Source: Natronohydrobacter thiooxidans (GTDB taxonomy: Bacteria > Pseudomonadota > Alphaproteobacteria > Rhodobacterales > Rhodobacteraceae). Taken from it: a stretch of DNA of 64,000 nucleotides. Of this stretch, positions 18,469 through 26,958 are shown in pieces (position 1 is the stretch's first letter; each line of letters begins with the position of its first letter). A model generated the notes under the pieces. That model was given only the letters and a program-made list of their open reading frames with translations. It was not told where the DNA came from and searched no databases. Position numbers and translations under genes: made by a program. The DNA lies in NCBI RefSeq assembly GCF_001884735.1, contig NZ_MJAP01000011.1, positions 1-64,000 on the forward strand, read 5' to 3'.

Positions 18469-21351
18469 ATGACCCCGCAGGAATTCATCGCCAAGTGGCG
18501 ACATGTCGAACTGAAAGAACGCAGCGCCAGCCAGTCGCATTTCAACGATCTGTGCCGCCTGCTGGGCGTTGATGATCCTGTCACCGCTGACCCCAAGGGC
18601 GAGTGGTTCACCTTCGAGAAGGGCGCGTCCAAGACCAGCGGCGGCGAGGGCTGGGCCGATGTCTGGCGCAAGGGGCACTTTGCTTGGGAGTACAAGGGGC
18701 CGAAGAAAGACCTCGACCGGGCTTTCGCGCAGCTTCTGCAATACGCCATCGCCCTTGAAAACCCGCCGCTTCTGATCACTTCGGACACCGACCGTATCCG
18801 CATTCACACGAACTGGACCAACACTGTTCAGAAGGTCTATGACCTGAGCCTTGATGATCTGGCCGACGGATCAAAGCGCGATCTGTTGCGCGCGGCCTTC
18901 ACTGACCCCGAGCGTCTGCGCCCGAGCAAGACCCGCCAAAGCCTGACCGAGGACGCCGCCGCCCATTTCGCGAACCTTGCCCTGCGCCTGCGCGGGCGCG
19001 GCCATGACCCCGAGGACGTCGCGCATTTCGTCAATCGGCTGATCTTTTGCATGTTCGCCGAGGATGTGGGCCTTCTGCCCGACAAGATGTTCGCCCGGAT
19101 GATCAAGGCCGGGCGGCAAAAGCCCGAAACCTTCCAGACCCTCGCCAGCACGCTGTTCGCGGCGATGCAGTCCGGCGGCATGGTCGGCTTCGAGCGGGTC
19201 GAATGGTTCAACGGCGGCCTGTTCGACAGTGACGCCGCCCTGCCGCTCGACTGGCAGGATCTGGATGATCTGATCCGCGCCTCCACGCTTGATTGGTCAG
19301 AAATCGATCCTTCGATCCTTGGCACCCTGTTTGAACGCGGGCTTGACCCCGACAAGCGCAGCCAGTTGGGCGCGCATTACACCGACCGCGACAAGATCAT
19401 GCAGATCGTCGGGCCTGTGATCGTGGACCCGCTGCTGGCCGAATGGATTGATGCGAAAGACAGGATAGAGGCCGCGCTGGACCGCGCCCGCAAGGCCAAG
19501 GCCAAGGCCACAACGACCAAGGCAGAGGCAGAGGCGCGGGCGATCTTTTCGGCCTTCCTCGACCGGCTGGCGGCGTTTCGGGTGCTCGATCCGGCCTGTG
19601 GGTCTGGCAATTTCCTCTATATCGCGCTCTTGGCGCTAAAGGATATCGAGCACCGCGTGAACCTTGAAGCCGAGGCACTGGGCCTGCAACGCGAAATGCC
19701 GCGTGTCGGGCCAGAGGCTGTGAAGGGCATCGAGTTGAACCCCTACGCTGCTGAACTGGCCCGCGTGTCGGTCTGGATCGGGGAAATCCAGTGGATGCGC
19801 CGCAACGGGTTCGAGGCCGCGAAAAACCCGATCCTGCGCAAACTGGGCACCATTCAAAACCGAAACGCCATCGTGAACCCCGATGGTACCGCTGTGTTCT
19901 GGCCAGACGCAGACGCAATCGTTGGCAACCCCCCGTATCTAGGAGCAAAGCTCTTGAAACGCAGGCTTGGTATCTTGGAAACCGAGGCCATACGAGCGCT
20001 GTACCATGATCGACTGCCCGGATTTACTGATCTAGTTTGCTATTGGTTCGAAAACGCTCGAGAGATGATAGAGACAGGAAGGGCTCAGAGGGCTGGGTTT
20101 GTTTCAACGAACTCAATTCGAAAGAATACAAATTTACCCGTCATGAAGCGGATCGTCTCTACAACGCAAATTTTTGATGCATGGTCAGAAGAAAAGTGGA
20201 CCATTGACGGCGCGGCGGTCGATGTGTCGTTGGTCTGCTTCGGGCACAGCGAGAACCTTCCTATGCTGAATGGTTGCCCCGTTCAGCAAATAAACTCTGA
20301 TTTAACAACGGGCCTCGACCTTACAAAAGCTGCCATCCAGCCAGAGAACCATGAAGGCGCATTCCTCGGCATCCAGAAAAGCGGCCCCTTTGATGTCTCA
20401 GGGACAGTTGCACGCAAATGGCTCAAGGAGCCGACCAACCCGAATAGACGCCACAATTCCGAAGTCCTGAGACCATACTGGAATGGAGATGATGTAACTG
20501 GGCGCCCTCGTGACATGTGGTTCATCGACTTGCCTTTGGGCGTAAGCGAGGCTGAGGCAGCACTTTTTTCGGCACCTTTTAATCATCTCGCGAACACCAA
20601 AGACAGTGATGGTAAAACTGTAAAGACTTTACGAGAAGAGCTTGGTGATCGCGGGGGGCCACGTTGGTGGGAGCCGCACTGGCCTCGACCTGAAATGCGA
20701 TCCAGAATATCGACGATTGATCGATACATCGTCACGCCAGAGACAGCACAGCATCGGCTCTTTATTTGGCTGAGTTTACCAGTCCTTCCTGACAAGAACT
20801 TAATTGTTATTCCCCGCGCCGACGACACTATTTTCGGGATTTTGCATTGCTGTTTCCACGAACTTTGGGCGCGTAGAAAGGGGTCGGACCTTCAAGACAG
20901 GCCGCGCTATACACACACATCAACTTTCGCAACCTTCCCCTTCCCCGAGGGCCTGACCCCGAACATCCCCGCGGCCGACTATGCCGACGACCCGCGCGCG
21001 CAGAAGATCGCCGCCGCCGCCGTCAGGCTGAACGAGTTGCGCGAAAACTGGCTCAACCCGCCCGATCTGGTCGAGCGCGTCTCCGAGGTCGTCCCCGGTT
21101 ACCCCGACCGGATCCTGCCCAAGGACGATGCCGCCGAGAAGGAGTTGAAGAAGCGCACCCTAACCAACCTCTACAACACCCGCCCCGCATGGCTCGACCA
21201 TGCGCACAAGGCGCTGGATGAGGCCGTCGCCGAAGCCTATGGCTGGGGCGATGACTGGCGCGCGGGTCGCCTGAGCGACGACGAAATCCTCGCCCGCTTG
21301 TTCCGGCTCAATCAGAAGCGGGCGGGAATAGCCAACGATGCAGCATCATGA
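18469..21351 (+). CDS. MmeI-type (type IIL) fused restriction endonuclease / adenine methyltransferase
   Basis: 960-residue single-chain restriction-modification enzyme. N-terminal nuclease: D64 and E74-Y-K76 form D-X9-EXK (ADVWRKGHFAWEYKG), exactly the MmeI spacing. A helical spacer (about 150-340) precedes the gamma-class N6-adenine methyltransferase, with motif I LDPACGSGNFL (373-383) and motif IV AIVGNPPY (483-490). The target-recognition region follows at about 600-800, then a C-terminal helical domain. In this family one recognition domain serves both cutting and methylation. ATG 18469 has GAAGG about 5 bases upstream. The third quarter (about 19900-20940) is visibly AT-richer than both ends, suggesting a swapped recognition domain. 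All key residues are present, so it is probably active. Confidence 0.88.
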   Translation: MTPQEFIAKWRHVELKERSASQSHFNDLCRLLGVDDPVTADPKGEWFTFEKGASKTSGGEGWADVWRKGHFAWEYKGPKKDLDRAFAQLLQYAIALENPPLLITSDTDRIRIHTNWTNTVQKVYDLSLDDLADGSKRDLLRAAFTDPERLRPSKTRQSLTEDAAAHFANLALRLRGRGHDPEDVAHFVNRLIFCMFAEDVGLLPDKMFARMIKAGRQKPETFQTLASTLFAAMQSGGMVGFERVEWFNGGLFDSDAALPLDWQDLDDLIRASTLDWSEIDPSILGTLFERGLDPDKRSQLGAHYTDRDKIMQIVGPVIVDPLLAEWIDAKDRIEAALDRARKAKAKATTTKAEAEARAIFSAFLDRLAAFRVLDPACGSGNFLYIALLALKDIEHRVNLEAEALGLQREMPRVGPEAVKGIELNPYAAELARVSVWIGEIQWMRRNGFEAAKNPILRKLGTIQNRNAIVNPDGTAVFWPDADAIVGNPPYLGAKLLKRRLGILETEAIRALYHDRLPGFTDLVCYWFENAREMIETGRAQRAGFVSTNSIRKNTNLPVMKRIVSTTQIFDAWSEEKWTIDGAAVDVSLVCFGHSENLPMLNGCPVQQINSDLTTGLDLTKAAIQPENHEGAFLGIQKSGPFDVSGTVARKWLKEPTNPNRRHNSEVLRPYWNGDDVTGRPRDMWFIDLPLGVSEAEAALFSAPFNHLANTKDSDGKTVKTLREELGDRGGPRWWEPHWPRPEMRSRISTIDRYIVTPETAQHRLFIWLSLPVLPDKNLIVIPRADDTIFGILHCCFHELWARRKGSDLQDRPRYTHTSTFATFPFPEGLTPNIPAADYADDPRAQKIAAAAVRLNELRENWLNPPDLVERVSEVVPGYPDRILPKDDAAEKELKKRTLTNLYNTRPAWLDHAHKALDEAVAEAYGWGDDWRAGRLSDDEILARLFRLNQKRAGIANDAAS

Positions 21352-22468
21352 GACTGAAACGGAGCCGCGATTGCCCACGCATACACCACTCCTGCAAATG
21401 CTCGACCGGACGCTACTTGCGGAGATCGAGAAAGCCACGAAAGAGCATTGCTTCTCGGATGATGAGGTTGAGGCCCTTATTGCGAGATGCATTTCGTTGG
21501 GCCATGCGGAGCTTCTTGACGATTTCAAAGCGCGTGCACCAGATCAACTCGCTGCGATGCGAGAAGACAATGAAGGTTTCAGATCACGCTGTTACGAGCG
21601 ATGGCGCGAGCCGATGGACTTGCTCTGGATGCTTTGGATCACGGCTCAGGAAATCGGCGAGGCACATGCCCACGAAGGGCCGAATGGGACCGATCCCTTG
21701 GTGTTCGATACCTTGGCACATCTGCACCCGAGGGCACTGCTGATCACAAGCGAAATCATGTGTCTGCTGGAAGGCGGGTTCGCCGATGGTGCTTTGACAC
21801 GTTGGCGATCACTTCACGAGACAGTCGTTACTGCGATGTTCATCGCGAAGCATGGCCATGAGGTCGCGCGCGACTACCGATCATCCATATGGTTTGAAAA
21901 TCACAAGGCTGCCGTTGCCCTGAACGCGGTTGCCGAACGCGCGAACATGCAGCCGTTCTCTGAAGCGGAGTTCGCCGATATCGAGGCGATGCGAGATAAG
22001 GCCGAAGCCCATATCGGTCGTCGCTTGAGGGGTGAGTGGGATTGGGCATCAAGTGTGTTTGCACGTGATCGGATAAAGTTCATCGACCTTGAGCGAAACG
22101 TCGGCTTGGATCACTGGCGTCCGCGTTACAAATGGGCGTCACAGCATGTGCATTCTGCCTTCCGTCGCCCCGGAGAACTTCTCGGCATGGTCGAAGCGAA
22201 AGAGCCGATGTTTCAGATCGGCCCGAGCAATTCCGGTTTCATCGACCCATTGCACATGACCGCGATTTCGTTGTCGCAAATGACCGCAGCTTTTCTTCTG
22301 CATGGCGAACCCAATTTGGACCGGTTGGTCTACGTCAAAATCATTCAAACACTTGCGTCCGATATCGGTGACTCCGCCGCCCGCGTTGAAAAAGAAAGCC
22401 TTGAGAAGCATCGTGCGCAGAATTGCGTGGAAACCGTGACATCTGAAGAAGGAAGCCCGGACCGATGA
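21338..22468 (+). CDS. DUF5677-type helical protein, restriction-operon partner
   Basis: 376 residues, mostly helical. The central part (about 85-300) fits the DUF5677 pattern, with conserved basic and aromatic positions (ALTRWRSLHETVVTAMFIAKHG; YKWASQHVHSAF). No nuclease or ATPase motif is visible. It starts 14 bases inside the MmeI-like gene and its own end overlaps the next gene, so the three are translated as one unit. Proteins of this family are known from defence-associated loci but have no established biochemical role. Here it may be an accessory to the restriction enzyme, an immunity factor or an independent effector. That is inference from coupling alone. Confidence 0.65.
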   Translation: MQHHETETEPRLPTHTPLLQMLDRTLLAEIEKATKEHCFSDDEVEALIARCISLGHAELLDDFKARAPDQLAAMREDNEGFRSRCYERWREPMDLLWMLWITAQEIGEAHAHEGPNGTDPLVFDTLAHLHPRALLITSEIMCLLEGGFADGALTRWRSLHETVVTAMFIAKHGHEVARDYRSSIWFENHKAAVALNAVAERANMQPFSEAEFADIEAMRDKAEAHIGRRLRGEWDWASSVFARDRIKFIDLERNVGLDHWRPRYKWASQHVHSAFRRPGELLGMVEAKEPMFQIGPSNSGFIDPLHMTAISLSQMTAAFLLHGEPNLDRLVYVKIIQTLASDIGDSAARVEKESLEKHRAQNCVETVTSEEGSPDR

Positions 22469-23496
22469 AGCAACAACCAACTGTCTGGGGCCTCCACATG
22501 GGCGGCCATGTTGGCGACCGCCCCATTGAGGGAAACTACGTCGCCATCGGCTGGCGGGCGCTCGGCGATCTGCGCGCCATCCCCGCCGACAGGGAAGCTT
22601 TCAAGAGCGCCCTGCGCCAGCATCTGCCCGATCTGAAAGAGGGGGCTGTGCCAGTCAACGCCGGGACGCTGTTTCGCTTCGTGCATGAAATGAGTGCGGG
22701 TGACGTGGTGGTCTACCCTTCCAAGCACGACAGGATGATCAACATCGGGCGGTTCACCGGCGACGCGAGCTATCTGCCCGATGATCTTGACGAATACCCG
22801 AATCGGCGCTCGGTGGAATGGCTTGGGCATTTTCCGCGCACCGAGTTCAGCCAGAGCGCGCTGAATGAGATCGGCTCGGCGGTCACCATCTTTCGGGTGC
22901 GCTCTCATGCAGCCGAGTTCCTGTCGAAGCTCGCCGCGACGGGCGACGCGCCTGATCCAGCCACGGCGGCAGAGGGGACGGAGGAAACCGCCGACGATGA
23001 CACGGCGACACAGGCCGTCGCGCAGCAGGCCGAAGGCACCACGTCAGACTTCGTGATCCGGCGCATCATGACCGGGATGACCGGGCACGAATTCGAGCAT
23101 TTCGTCGCCCATGTTCTCGAATGCATGGGCTATACTACCCGCGTCACGGCAAAGTCCGGCGACGGCGGCGTGGATGTCATCGCACACATGGACGCACTCG
23201 GTTTTCAGCCGCCCATCGTCAAGGTGCAGTGCAAGCGCAAGACGGAGCAGACCCCCCGGCCCGAGGTTGACCAATTACTCGGGACGCTTGGCGAGGGAGA
23301 GTATGGCCTTTATGTCAATCTCGGCTCATACGCGCGCGGCGCGATAGAATTGGAGCGGAACCGTGCGAAGCTGCGCCTGATCGACGGCGAGCAGTTTGTC
23401 GAGATGCTGCTGGAGAATTACGACAAGCTGTCCCCGCGCTACCGCTCGCTGATCCCCTTGAAGCAGATATACGTCCCCGACCTCTCGAAGGGGTGA
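22465..23496 (+). CDS. Mrr-type restriction endonuclease with PUA/EVE-like N-terminal domain
   Basis: 343 residues. The N-terminal ~150 residues look like an EVE/PUA-like base-reading domain (WGLHMGGHVGD, NYVAIGWRALGDL, GDVVVYPSK), known in other proteins to read modified bases. An acidic linker (about 160-195) is followed by an Mrr-type PD-(D/E)XK nuclease: helix GHEFEHFVAHVLECMGY, D237 in SGDGGVDVIAH and Q255-X-K257 in VKVQCKRK. This is the layout of type IV enzymes that cut modified DNA. ATGA overlap with the DUF5677 gene. Combined with the methylating MmeI-like enzyme, the operon could attack unmethylated DNA and foreign modified DNA. Catalytic residues look intact. Confidence 0.8.
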   Translation: MKQQPTVWGLHMGGHVGDRPIEGNYVAIGWRALGDLRAIPADREAFKSALRQHLPDLKEGAVPVNAGTLFRFVHEMSAGDVVVYPSKHDRMINIGRFTGDASYLPDDLDEYPNRRSVEWLGHFPRTEFSQSALNEIGSAVTIFRVRSHAAEFLSKLAATGDAPDPATAAEGTEETADDDTATQAVAQQAEGTTSDFVIRRIMTGMTGHEFEHFVAHVLECMGYTTRVTAKSGDGGVDVIAHMDALGFQPPIVKVQCKRKTEQTPRPEVDQLLGTLGEGEYGLYVNLGSYARGAIELERNRAKLRLIDGEQFVEMLLENYDKLSPRYRSLIPLKQIYVPDLSKG

Positions 23497-23502
23497 TCCT
23501 GA

Positions 23503-23778
23503 TCAAGGCCACATCTGAGCGGCATGGAGCACGCGAAGAACTGTGACGGTGGTTTCGTTTTCTGCGTAAACAACAATGTAGTTGGGCCGAACAATCAACT
23601 CTCGAGTGCCGACAACCCTGCCTGGCCGACAGAGCTTTGGATGTTCCGCCAAGTCCTCGACCTTCGCCTCGATCTCGTCCAGCAATGCAGTTGCCGCTGT
23701 CGGGTTTGCCTCTGCGATATAGTCAAGAATGGTGGAAAGGTCGGCGAGCGCCAGCGCTTTCCATTCGATGTCAAGCAC
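23503..23778 (-). CDS. RelE/ParE-superfamily toxin
   Basis: 91 residues with the ParE/RelE fold pattern: N-terminal strand and helical hairpin (WKALALADLSTILDYIAEANPTAA), then the C-terminal sheet with basic residues (RPGRVVGTRELIVRPNYIVVYA; VTVLRVLHAAQMWP). The final LRVLHAAQ.WP is typical of ParE-like toxins, which poison gyrase, although RelE-like mRNA cleavage cannot be excluded. It follows the antitoxin with an 8-base overlap, the usual coupling of such pairs. It stabilises the element by post-segregational killing or acts in defence. Confidence 0.85.
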   Translation of the reverse strand: MLDIEWKALALADLSTILDYIAEANPTAATALLDEIEAKVEDLAEHPKLCRPGRVVGTRELIVRPNYIVVYAENETTVTVLRVLHAAQMWP

Positions 23779-24064
23779 TGGCTTGGCGCTTCAATCGAGC
23801 TCGTGTCTCGGCCATTGCTTGTCGATGAGGTATCGTTGGGCCTGCATCGGCAAGCGCATCATGCACCTTGGTGCGAAACCATGCGTCATAGGCATCTGGA
23901 TCGCTGGCGAGGCCCGCAGGCAGACCACCTTCTGCGCTCACCCGCGTCAGAAGGATACGCACGGCATCGGACAAGGTCAGCCCAACGCTGGCCAGCGCTT
24001 CGGTGGCGTCCTGCTTGAGCTTGTCGTCAACGCGAATATGGACCATCGATGTTTTTGCGGGCAT
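23771..24064 (-). CDS. RelB/DinJ-family antitoxin
   Basis: 97 residues. The N-terminal ribbon-helix-helix (MVHIRVDDKLKQDATEALAS; LTLSDAVRILLTRVSAEGGLP) is the RelB/DinJ signature; the C-terminal tail (about 50-97) would wrap the toxin. ATG 24064 is preceded by GGAGGT at 6 bases, so the longer open frame is not the start. First gene of the pair; the dimer should bind its own promoter in the 24065-24240 gap. Pairing RelB/DinJ with a ParE-like toxin is a common mixed combination. Confidence 0.85.
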   Translation of the reverse strand: MPAKTSMVHIRVDDKLKQDATEALASVGLTLSDAVRILLTRVSAEGGLPAGLASDPDAYDAWFRTKVHDALADAGPTIPHRQAMAETRARLKRQASA

Positions 24065-24240
24065 GGGGTGACCTCCGGAGACTATCGGCTCGCGTATCGC
24101 ATTTGAGATACATGACATCGCGCGGAGCAAATTTCAAGTCAGACGTAACGGATGGCACAGGGACCGTCCTGCAGCTTGCGCTGGCAATGCAACTGACTAT
24201 ATAGTAAGGAGAGTGATGGATAAGTAAGGCGGCAGTCTCG
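24065..24240. promoter_or_regulatory. Shared divergent promoter region of two toxin-antitoxin pairs
   Basis: 176 bases between back-to-back antitoxin genes. On the plus strand a TATAGT box lies at 24200-24205, followed by AAGGAG and a tiny frame ATG-GAT-AAG-TAA (24216-24227) ahead of the real start at 24241. Both antitoxins bind DNA, so cross-regulation is possible. Confidence 0.4.
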
Positions 24241-24492
24241 ATGCAGGAATCGACCATCACAGTCAAAGGACAGACCACGCTGCCGCGCGATGTGCGCGCG
24301 GCTTTGGGTCTGACCAGCGGTGATCGTGTGCGCTATGTGATCCTTGACGGGGAGGTGCGCATCCTGAAGGCCCGGTCGGTCAAGGAATTGCGCGGCGCCC
24401 TGGCCCGGTCCGACCAGCGGCCAGTATCCCTTGACGAGATGGATGAGGCGATTGGCGCGGCTGCGACCGAACGCGCCCTGCCTGAGCGATGA
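24241..24492 (+). CDS. AbrB/MazE-type antitoxin (VapB-like)
   Basis: 83 residues with an N-terminal swapped-hairpin AbrB/SpoVT domain (STITVKGQTTLPRDVRAALGL; GDRVRYVILDGEVRIL). The C-terminal region is flexible and acidic, as expected of a toxin-neutralising tail. It overlaps the PIN toxin gene by 4 bases (ATGA). The pair is of the VapBC type; the antitoxin dimer should repress the operon through the upstream gap. Confidence 0.87.
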   Translation: MQESTITVKGQTTLPRDVRAALGLTSGDRVRYVILDGEVRILKARSVKELRGALARSDQRPVSLDEMDEAIGAAATERALPER

Positions 24493-24887
24493 TCGCGCTT
24501 GATACCAATGTGCTGGTGCGGTTTCTGGTTCAGGATGACCCGGATCAGGCGCGCATCGCCACGGCCCTGTTCGATCAGTTGACCGATGCAGATCCGGGCT
24601 TTGTCAGCCGCGAGGTGCTGGTCGAGCTGGTCTGGGTTCTCGAGCGCGCCTATGGCTACGCGCGGTCCGATATCGCGGCGGCGCTCGATGGCCTGTTGTC
24701 CGCAATCGAACTGGTGATCGAAGCAGCTGACGATGTAGGCCAGGCTGTGGAACGCTACCGCCTCGAGGGTTTTGGCTTTGCCGATCTGATGATTGCGGCT
24801 GCTGCCAGGCGCGCCGGGTCGCGGGAACTTGTGACCTTCGACCGCAAAGCCGCGCGCCTGCCCGCTGTCAGGCTGCTGTCTGTATAG
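24489..24887 (+). CDS. PIN-domain ribonuclease toxin (VapC-like)
   Basis: 132-residue PIN nuclease. Acidic metal-binding residues are visible at the N-terminus (MIALDTNVLVRFLVQDD), in the middle (SREVLVELVWVLE) and at the C-terminus (GFGFADLMIAAAA; LVTFDRKAARL). VapC toxins cut tRNA or rRNA. It is translationally coupled to its AbrB-type antitoxin. It lies at the junction of the cargo pocket and the end of the virB operon, which faces it. Confidence 0.88.
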   Translation: MIALDTNVLVRFLVQDDPDQARIATALFDQLTDADPGFVSREVLVELVWVLERAYGYARSDIAAALDGLLSAIELVIEAADDVGQAVERYRLEGFGFADLMIAAAARRAGSRELVTFDRKAARLPAVRLLSV

Positions 24888-24927
24888 GCAAGATCAGAAG
24901 GCATAATCGTGTCGCGGGTGCAGAGGC

Positions 24928-25455
24928 TCAGGGCTTGACACCCATGCGCTGCCCTTCCTTGTCATCCTGCGTGGTCAAGGTCTGGATCATCCCTGTGACA
25001 GTTTCGCGGTCAAACTTTGCAGGCAGCTCGATCAGCGCAATCCCCGCCTCGCGCAGGGCCTGCCGCTTGACGGCATCACTGTTCTCGGCGCGGGCGCGGC
25101 TGTCGCGGGAGTTCCCGAAATGACCCTTGCCCTGATATTCGACCACGGCAGCGACATTCAGGTCGGCACCCAGCAGCACGAAATCCGCGCGCTTGGAATT
25201 GATGCTCATATAGCGCTTGAAGCTCTTGTTGCGCAGGAAGGCGCCGTAGGACACCTGAGACATCACGCTCCAGCCTGCGGGCAACTCGCCGCGCAGCATC
25301 TTGAAGAGGCGCAGTTCTGTCTGGTTCATGAGCGGACGCCGCTCGAACGGCGGCGCGAAAATGCCCTTGCGCGAGAGCCAGGCGGCGATGATTACGAGGA
25401 GGAGTGCGCCAAGCGCGATCATCCCAAAGCTCACCGGCGTCAATTCCATGCTCAT
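24928..25455 (-). CDS. DUF2726 protein with N-terminal membrane anchor
   Basis: 175 residues. One membrane segment (SFGMIALGALLLVIIAAWL), then a DUF2726 domain (NQTELRLFKMLRGELP; SKRADFVLLGADLNVAAVVEYQGKGHF) whose D-X-n-EYQGK arrangement resembles the PD-(D/E)XK nuclease core. This would be a membrane-tethered nuclease or nuclease-like fold at the end of the virB operon, overlapping virB6 by 4 bases. Possible roles are DNA processing at the channel or entry control. The fold resemblance is by eye; the role is inference. Confidence 0.7.
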   Translation of the reverse strand: MSMELTPVSFGMIALGALLLVIIAAWLSRKGIFAPPFERRPLMNQTELRLFKMLRGELPAGWSVMSQVSYGAFLRNKSFKRYMSINSKRADFVLLGADLNVAAVVEYQGKGHFGNSRDSRARAENSDAVKRQALREAGIALIELPAKFDRETVTGMIQTLTTQDDKEGQRMGVKP

Positions 25456-26468
25456 CTCCCTGCCAGCCGCGCTGATCGGGCCATGCGCGCATTCGCCCGT
25501 GCAGCGGCACTGCCGCCGCCTGCGGGCGCGGGTCCGCGCGTTGCGCCACCTGCGCCAGGGCCTGCGGGCTGTACTGGCCCGGGCCGTCCTATAAGTCCAG
25601 CCATGCGCGCGGCAGAGAGTGTGCCAAGGGCTGCCATCGGGCCGCTCATGGCGGAGGTCAGTTGAATATTGCCTGTGATCTGGCGCATGATCACGGGGAT
25701 CAGGAAGATCGCAAAGAAGGCCATGATGATCATCGCGAAGAAGGGGATCGCCTGACCGAGGGTCGCCAGATCGCCCGCATTGACATTTGCGGCCATGCTT
25801 CGGCTCATCGATATGATCACCGAAAAAACCGCTGCGATGATGATCGGATAGAAGGCATAGCTGATGATCCCGGTCAGCCAGTTCTGGAAATAGTCCTTGG
25901 TGGCGTTCAGGAGCGACATGGTGATCATGATCGGTGCGATGCTGACATAGAAGGTGATCATCAGCTTGGCGAAAACCATCATCAGGCCTGCCGCTGCACC
26001 CATCGCCGCCAGAATGATAACAGCGATATTTGTGAATACTGCGCCGCCGACCCAGTTCATGGCGCTGCCAATAGAGTTCGCCATACCGATATAGTCTGAG
26101 ATAATTCTGTCAAATTGCGCAGCAAAGTTCTGCGCCGACCCATTTCCTTGACCTCCGGCTGCGCCCACCATGACGCCCGCCAATCGCTCGGATCCGCCGA
26201 TGATGGCGTTCGTCACGGAATTGAACTCTGCCCAGTTGCGGGCAAAAATTCCGACAAGTGCCAGCTTGACCCCCAGCATGACAGCCGTGCGTAGATCGAT
26301 CGACTTGACCTGCAGCATTGCATTGAGCGCGACAAAGATTACCGCCAAGGTTGCCATCGCCATGCCAATCGTGCCGACAGATGAGACCAGCGCCCCAAAT
26401 GTGGTCTCGCCTGCCCCATCCAGATAGCCGTCGACCGTTCCGACAATCCAAGAGACTATCCCGCTCAT
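25452..26468 (-). CDS. virB6: Type IV secretion inner-membrane protein VirB6
   Basis: 338 residues with about six membrane segments and the VirB6/TrbL pattern (GMAMATLAVIFVALNAMLQ; LIFYVSIAPIMI-like segment LMITFYVSIAPIMITM). The periplasmic loop (about 85-150) is glycine- and asparagine-rich. The C-terminal ~50 residues are Gly/Pro/Ala-rich and likely disordered. VirB6 is the inner-membrane pore component that contacts the substrate after VirD4 and VirB11. It sits late in the operon, after virB11, unlike in Agrobacterium. Confidence 0.88.
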   Translation of the reverse strand: MSGIVSWIVGTVDGYLDGAGETTFGALVSSVGTIGMAMATLAVIFVALNAMLQVKSIDLRTAVMLGVKLALVGIFARNWAEFNSVTNAIIGGSERLAGVMVGAAGGQGNGSAQNFAAQFDRIISDYIGMANSIGSAMNWVGGAVFTNIAVIILAAMGAAAGLMMVFAKLMITFYVSIAPIMITMSLLNATKDYFQNWLTGIISYAFYPIIIAAVFSVIISMSRSMAANVNAGDLATLGQAIPFFAMIIMAFFAIFLIPVIMRQITGNIQLTSAMSGPMAALGTLSAARMAGLIGRPGPVQPAGPGAGGATRGPAPAGGGSAAARANARMARSARLAGR

Positions 26469-26470
26469 TC

Positions 26471-26947
26471 CTATCGTCCGTGTTCATGACAAATTGCTGC
26501 TGCCTCTGCACGCAAAGCAGCGGCTTTGTCGTGATATGCCATGTCGATTTCGAACATCGCCTGGCGATCGAGAAGTGCATAGTTTTCGTTGAAATCAGAG
26601 ATTATCGCAGCCCAGTCCGGATAGCGCAGTTCACAGGAACACTCCCCGCTTTCAACGACGGCCTGTTTCCACCGAAGCCGCTGCATCCCGTGCACAATCA
26701 TTCGCTCATTCGTCGTCGCGGGGTTCATCTCGACCAGCCAGTCGGGTCGCCCGGGGACGATGCAGCCATTGACCTCGCGGTCGGGCTCGGCGGAGGTGTA
26801 GAGCTCTGGCAGGGTCAAGTCGTGTGCCGCGCTCTCCGCAGGTGCGGGCGGCAGGGTGTCCGGGTCGAGATCACGAAGTTCCGGCGCGGTCTGCGCGAGG
26901 GCGGGCAAAGCAAAGGTCAGCGCAAGGCCAAGGAGGGCGTGTTTCAT
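26471..26947 (-). CDS. Secreted protein of unknown function in the virB operon
   Basis: 158 residues with a signal peptide (MKHALLGLALTFALPALAQ), a Pro/acidic linker, then a compact region with three cysteines (NGCIVPG; GECSCELRYPDWAAI) and a helical C-terminus. I do not recognise a family. It lies 12 bases after virB11 and 3 bases before virB6, so it is part of the channel operon; a periplasmic or surface accessory is plausible. It is too short for VirB5 and lacks a lipobox. Confidence 0.7.
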   Translation of the reverse strand: MKHALLGLALTFALPALAQTAPELRDLDPDTLPPAPAESAAHDLTLPELYTSAEPDREVNGCIVPGRPDWLVEMNPATTNERMIVHGMQRLRWKQAVVESGECSCELRYPDWAAIISDFNENYALLDRQAMFEIDMAYHDKAAALRAEAAAICHEHGR

Positions 26948-26958
26948 ATCCGGGGGTC

